A stretch of 64,000 nucleotides of DNA from Pseudopelagicola sp. (GTDB lineage Bacteria > Pseudomonadota > Alphaproteobacteria > Rhodobacterales > Rhodobacteraceae). The notes under the pieces were generated by a model. The model saw nothing but the letters and a program-made list of their open reading frames with translations, was not told the DNA's origin and did not search any database. Location: NCBI GenBank assembly GCA_026195905.1, contig JAPHRE010000041.1, positions 1 through 64,000 of the forward strand. The letters run 5' to 3'. This document shows, in pieces, positions 62,608 through 64,000 of this stretch. Position numbers and translations under genes: made by a program. Position 1 is the stretch's first letter; each line of letters starts with the position of its first letter.

Positions 62608-64000
62608 CTAAGTCGCCGCACCGCCGACAGTCAGCCCGCCCATAAGCACCGTGGGCTGTCCCACGCCAACCGGTACCCATTGCCCCGCCTTGCCGCAATT
62701 CCCCATGCCCGGATCAAGCGCCATATCGTTGCCCAGAGCGCGGATTTGCTGCATCGCGGTGGGGCCATCGCCAATCAGGGTCGCGCCCTTGACCGGCGCG
62801 CCGATCTTGCCGTCCTGAACCCGGTAAGCCTCGGTGCAGGAAAAGACGAACTTGCCATTGGTGATGTCGACCTGTCCGCCGCCGAAACCCACGGCATAGA
62901 TCCCGTCCTTTAGCCCGGCCACGATGTCCGCCGGATCGCCATCGCCACCTTCCATATAGGTGTTGGTCATGCGCGGCATGGGCGGGTGGGCATAGCTTTG
63001 GCGGCGCCCATTTCCCGTCGTCTCGACGTCCATGAGGCGCGCATTCTGACGGTCCTGCATATAGCCGACAAGCACCCCATCTTCGATCAGGATGTTGCGC
63101 CCCGAGGGGGTGCCCTCGTCATCTATGGTGATCGACCCGCGCCGATCGGGCAGGGTGCCGTCATCAACCACGGTCACGCCGCGCGCTGCGACCTGATCGC
63201 CGATGCGGCCGGTAAACCGCGAGGATCCCTTGCGGTTGAAATCCCCCTCAAGCCCATGCCCGACCGCTTCGTGCAGCAAAATACCGGGCCAGCCGGGGCC
63301 AAGCACAACATCCATCGCGCCCGCCGGGGCAGGGACGGCCTCAAGGTTGACCAGCGCGATCCGCAGCGCCTCGCGCGCCTTGCGCTGCCAATCCACCGGG
63401 TCAAGCAAGCCATCCAACCCGATCCGCCCGCCACCAGACGCACTGCCGCTTTCGCGCCGTCCGTCCTTTTCGACGATGACCGAAACATCAACGCGCGTCA
63501 TGGGGCGGCTATCGCTCATGATGGTGCCATCGGGGCGCAGGATCACGATCTCCTGATGCGATGCAGCAACCGAGGCTGTGACCTGAACCACGCGCGGGTC
63601 GAGATCGCGGGCAAAAGCGTCTATCTCGCGCAGGGTCTCAATCTTGACCGGAAAGGCCGCGTCGGCGATTGGGTCGCGCTCTGTATAGAGTTGCCGGTTG
63701 GTGCGCTTGGGGCCAACGGCAAGTGTCCCGCCGCCCTCTCCAACCGCAAGCCGGGCAGTCTGCACCGCGCGGTGCAGCGCCGCTTCAGAGATTTCCGAAC
63801 TATGTGCATAACCCGACACATCACCGCGCACCGCGCGTAGGCCGAATCCCTCGGAGGCATCATAGGATGCGTTGCGAAGCCGCCCATCATCAAAGACCAG
63901 CACCTCACCACGCCGCCTTTCGAGGAACAATTCGCCATCATCGGCCCCATCTGTCGCGGCGCGAAGCTCGGCAAGGGCAGATTCTTGGTCAATAAGTGTC
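62608..64000 (-). CDS. tldD: Metalloprotease TldD (5' end outside the window)
   Basis: A TldD/PmbA-family zinc protease; with TldE it processes small peptides. The metal motif H-E-A-V-G-H-G-L-E-G-D and G-D-P-A-D-I-V-A-G-L-K-D-G-I-Y and the C-terminal M-G-N-C-G-K-A-G-Q are present. The frame is open to position 64000 with plausible residues T-L-I-D-Q-E-S-A-L-A, so the true start lies beyond the window; the TTG at 63930 is not a real start. About 464 residues are visible. Confidence 0.93.
   Translation of the reverse strand, partial: TLIDQESALAELRAATDGADDGELFLERRRGEVLVFDDGRLRNASYDASEGFGLRAVRGDVSGYAHSSEISEAALHRAVQTARLAVGEGGGTLAVGPKRTNRQLYTERDPIADAAFPVKIETLREIDAFARDLDPRVVQVTASVAASHQEIVILRPDGTIMSDSRPMTRVDVSVIVEKDGRRESGSASGGGRIGLDGLLDPVDWQRKAREALRIALVNLEAVPAPAGAMDVVLGPGWPGILLHEAVGHGLEGDFNRKGSSRFTGRIGDQVAARGVTVVDDGTLPDRRGSITIDDEGTPSGRNILIEDGVLVGYMQDRQNARLMDVETTGNGRRQSYAHPPMPRMTNTYMEGGDGDPADIVAGLKDGIYAVGFGGGQVDITNGKFVFSCTEAYRVQDGKIGAPVKGATLIGDGPTAMQQIRALGNDMALDPGMGNCGKAGQWVPVGVGQPTVLMGGLTVGGAAT

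Noticed and set aside
1-64000. CRISPR arrays, rRNA, tRNA, insertion sequences, prophage
   Set aside because: No regularly spaced direct repeats, no conserved rRNA or tRNA folds and no transposase or integrase proteins were found on reading both strands.

Overview
The window is a chromosomal segment of a GC-rich alphaproteobacterium, most likely a marine Rhodobacteraceae (Roseobacter group). The evidence is family content and local gene order: a Paracoccus/Roseobacter-type sox cluster, pccR/pccB/pccA/methylmalonyl-CoA mutase, perM-hdaA-ppk-ppx, NDUFA12-mlaD-DUF2155-aat-accC-accB, the short type of ProS, and small lipoproteins typical of the group. I saw no transposases, integrases, phage genes, CRISPR arrays, rRNA or tRNA genes. 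Coding density is high, and the longest stretch without an accepted gene is about 340 bp (12274-12610).

Layout. (1) 1-5022: choline and choline-O-sulfate use. betI, a DMT-family permease and betC are on the minus strand, divergent from betA; the short divergent region holds two overlapping palindromes. (2) 5119-18313: a propionyl-CoA locus. The ScfR/PccR-type regulator with a downstream hydrolase, an MFS exporter, pccB, pccA and methylmalonyl-CoA mutase are interspersed with small lipoproteins and uncharacterised proteins. TTTGCAAA-type boxes lie before both the regulator and pccB. (3) 18316-28839: nhaA, a VOC protein, a TerB/DnaJ-type co-chaperone, an EEP-family nuclease/phosphatase, a secreted protein, then ppx, ppk, hdaA and perM on the minus strand, and a secreted fasciclin protein. 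(4) 29029-33432: proS, lolC/E-lolD, a DUF606 permease and a thioesterase. (5) 33580-46771: a sulfur-oxidation island. Three tandem small c-type cytochromes converge on soxT-soxR-soxS (minus strand), which diverge from soxVW, soxXYZA, soxB, soxCD and soxEF. (6) 47070-53056: clpP, clpX, NDUFA12, mlaD, a DUF2155 protein, aat and accCB. (7) 53210-57765: a PAS-LuxR regulator, an acyl-CoA synthetase, 3-hydroxybutyrate dehydrogenase and the two subunits of succinyl-CoA:3-ketoacid CoA transferase. (8) 57868-64000: an L,D-transpeptidase, topA, dprA and tldD (cut by the window end).

How the genes work together. The sox island encodes thiosulfate import (SoxT), periplasmic oxidation on the SoxYZ carrier (SoxXA, SoxB, SoxCD), reductant delivery (SoxV, SoxW, SoxS), accessory redox proteins (SoxE, SoxF) and an ArsR-type repressor (SoxR). 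The pcc genes carry propionyl-CoA to succinyl-CoA if an epimerase is present elsewhere. The ketone-body genes would turn 3-hydroxybutyrate into acetoacetyl-CoA.

The most interesting observations are the three paralogous cytochromes beside sox; TTCAC/GTGAA palindromes before soxX and soxB; hairpins at nearly every sub-operon boundary of the sox genes; a SoxD with only one heme motif; a structured soxS-soxR spacer; and a dispersed hairpin-plus-tail element found downstream of three unrelated genes.
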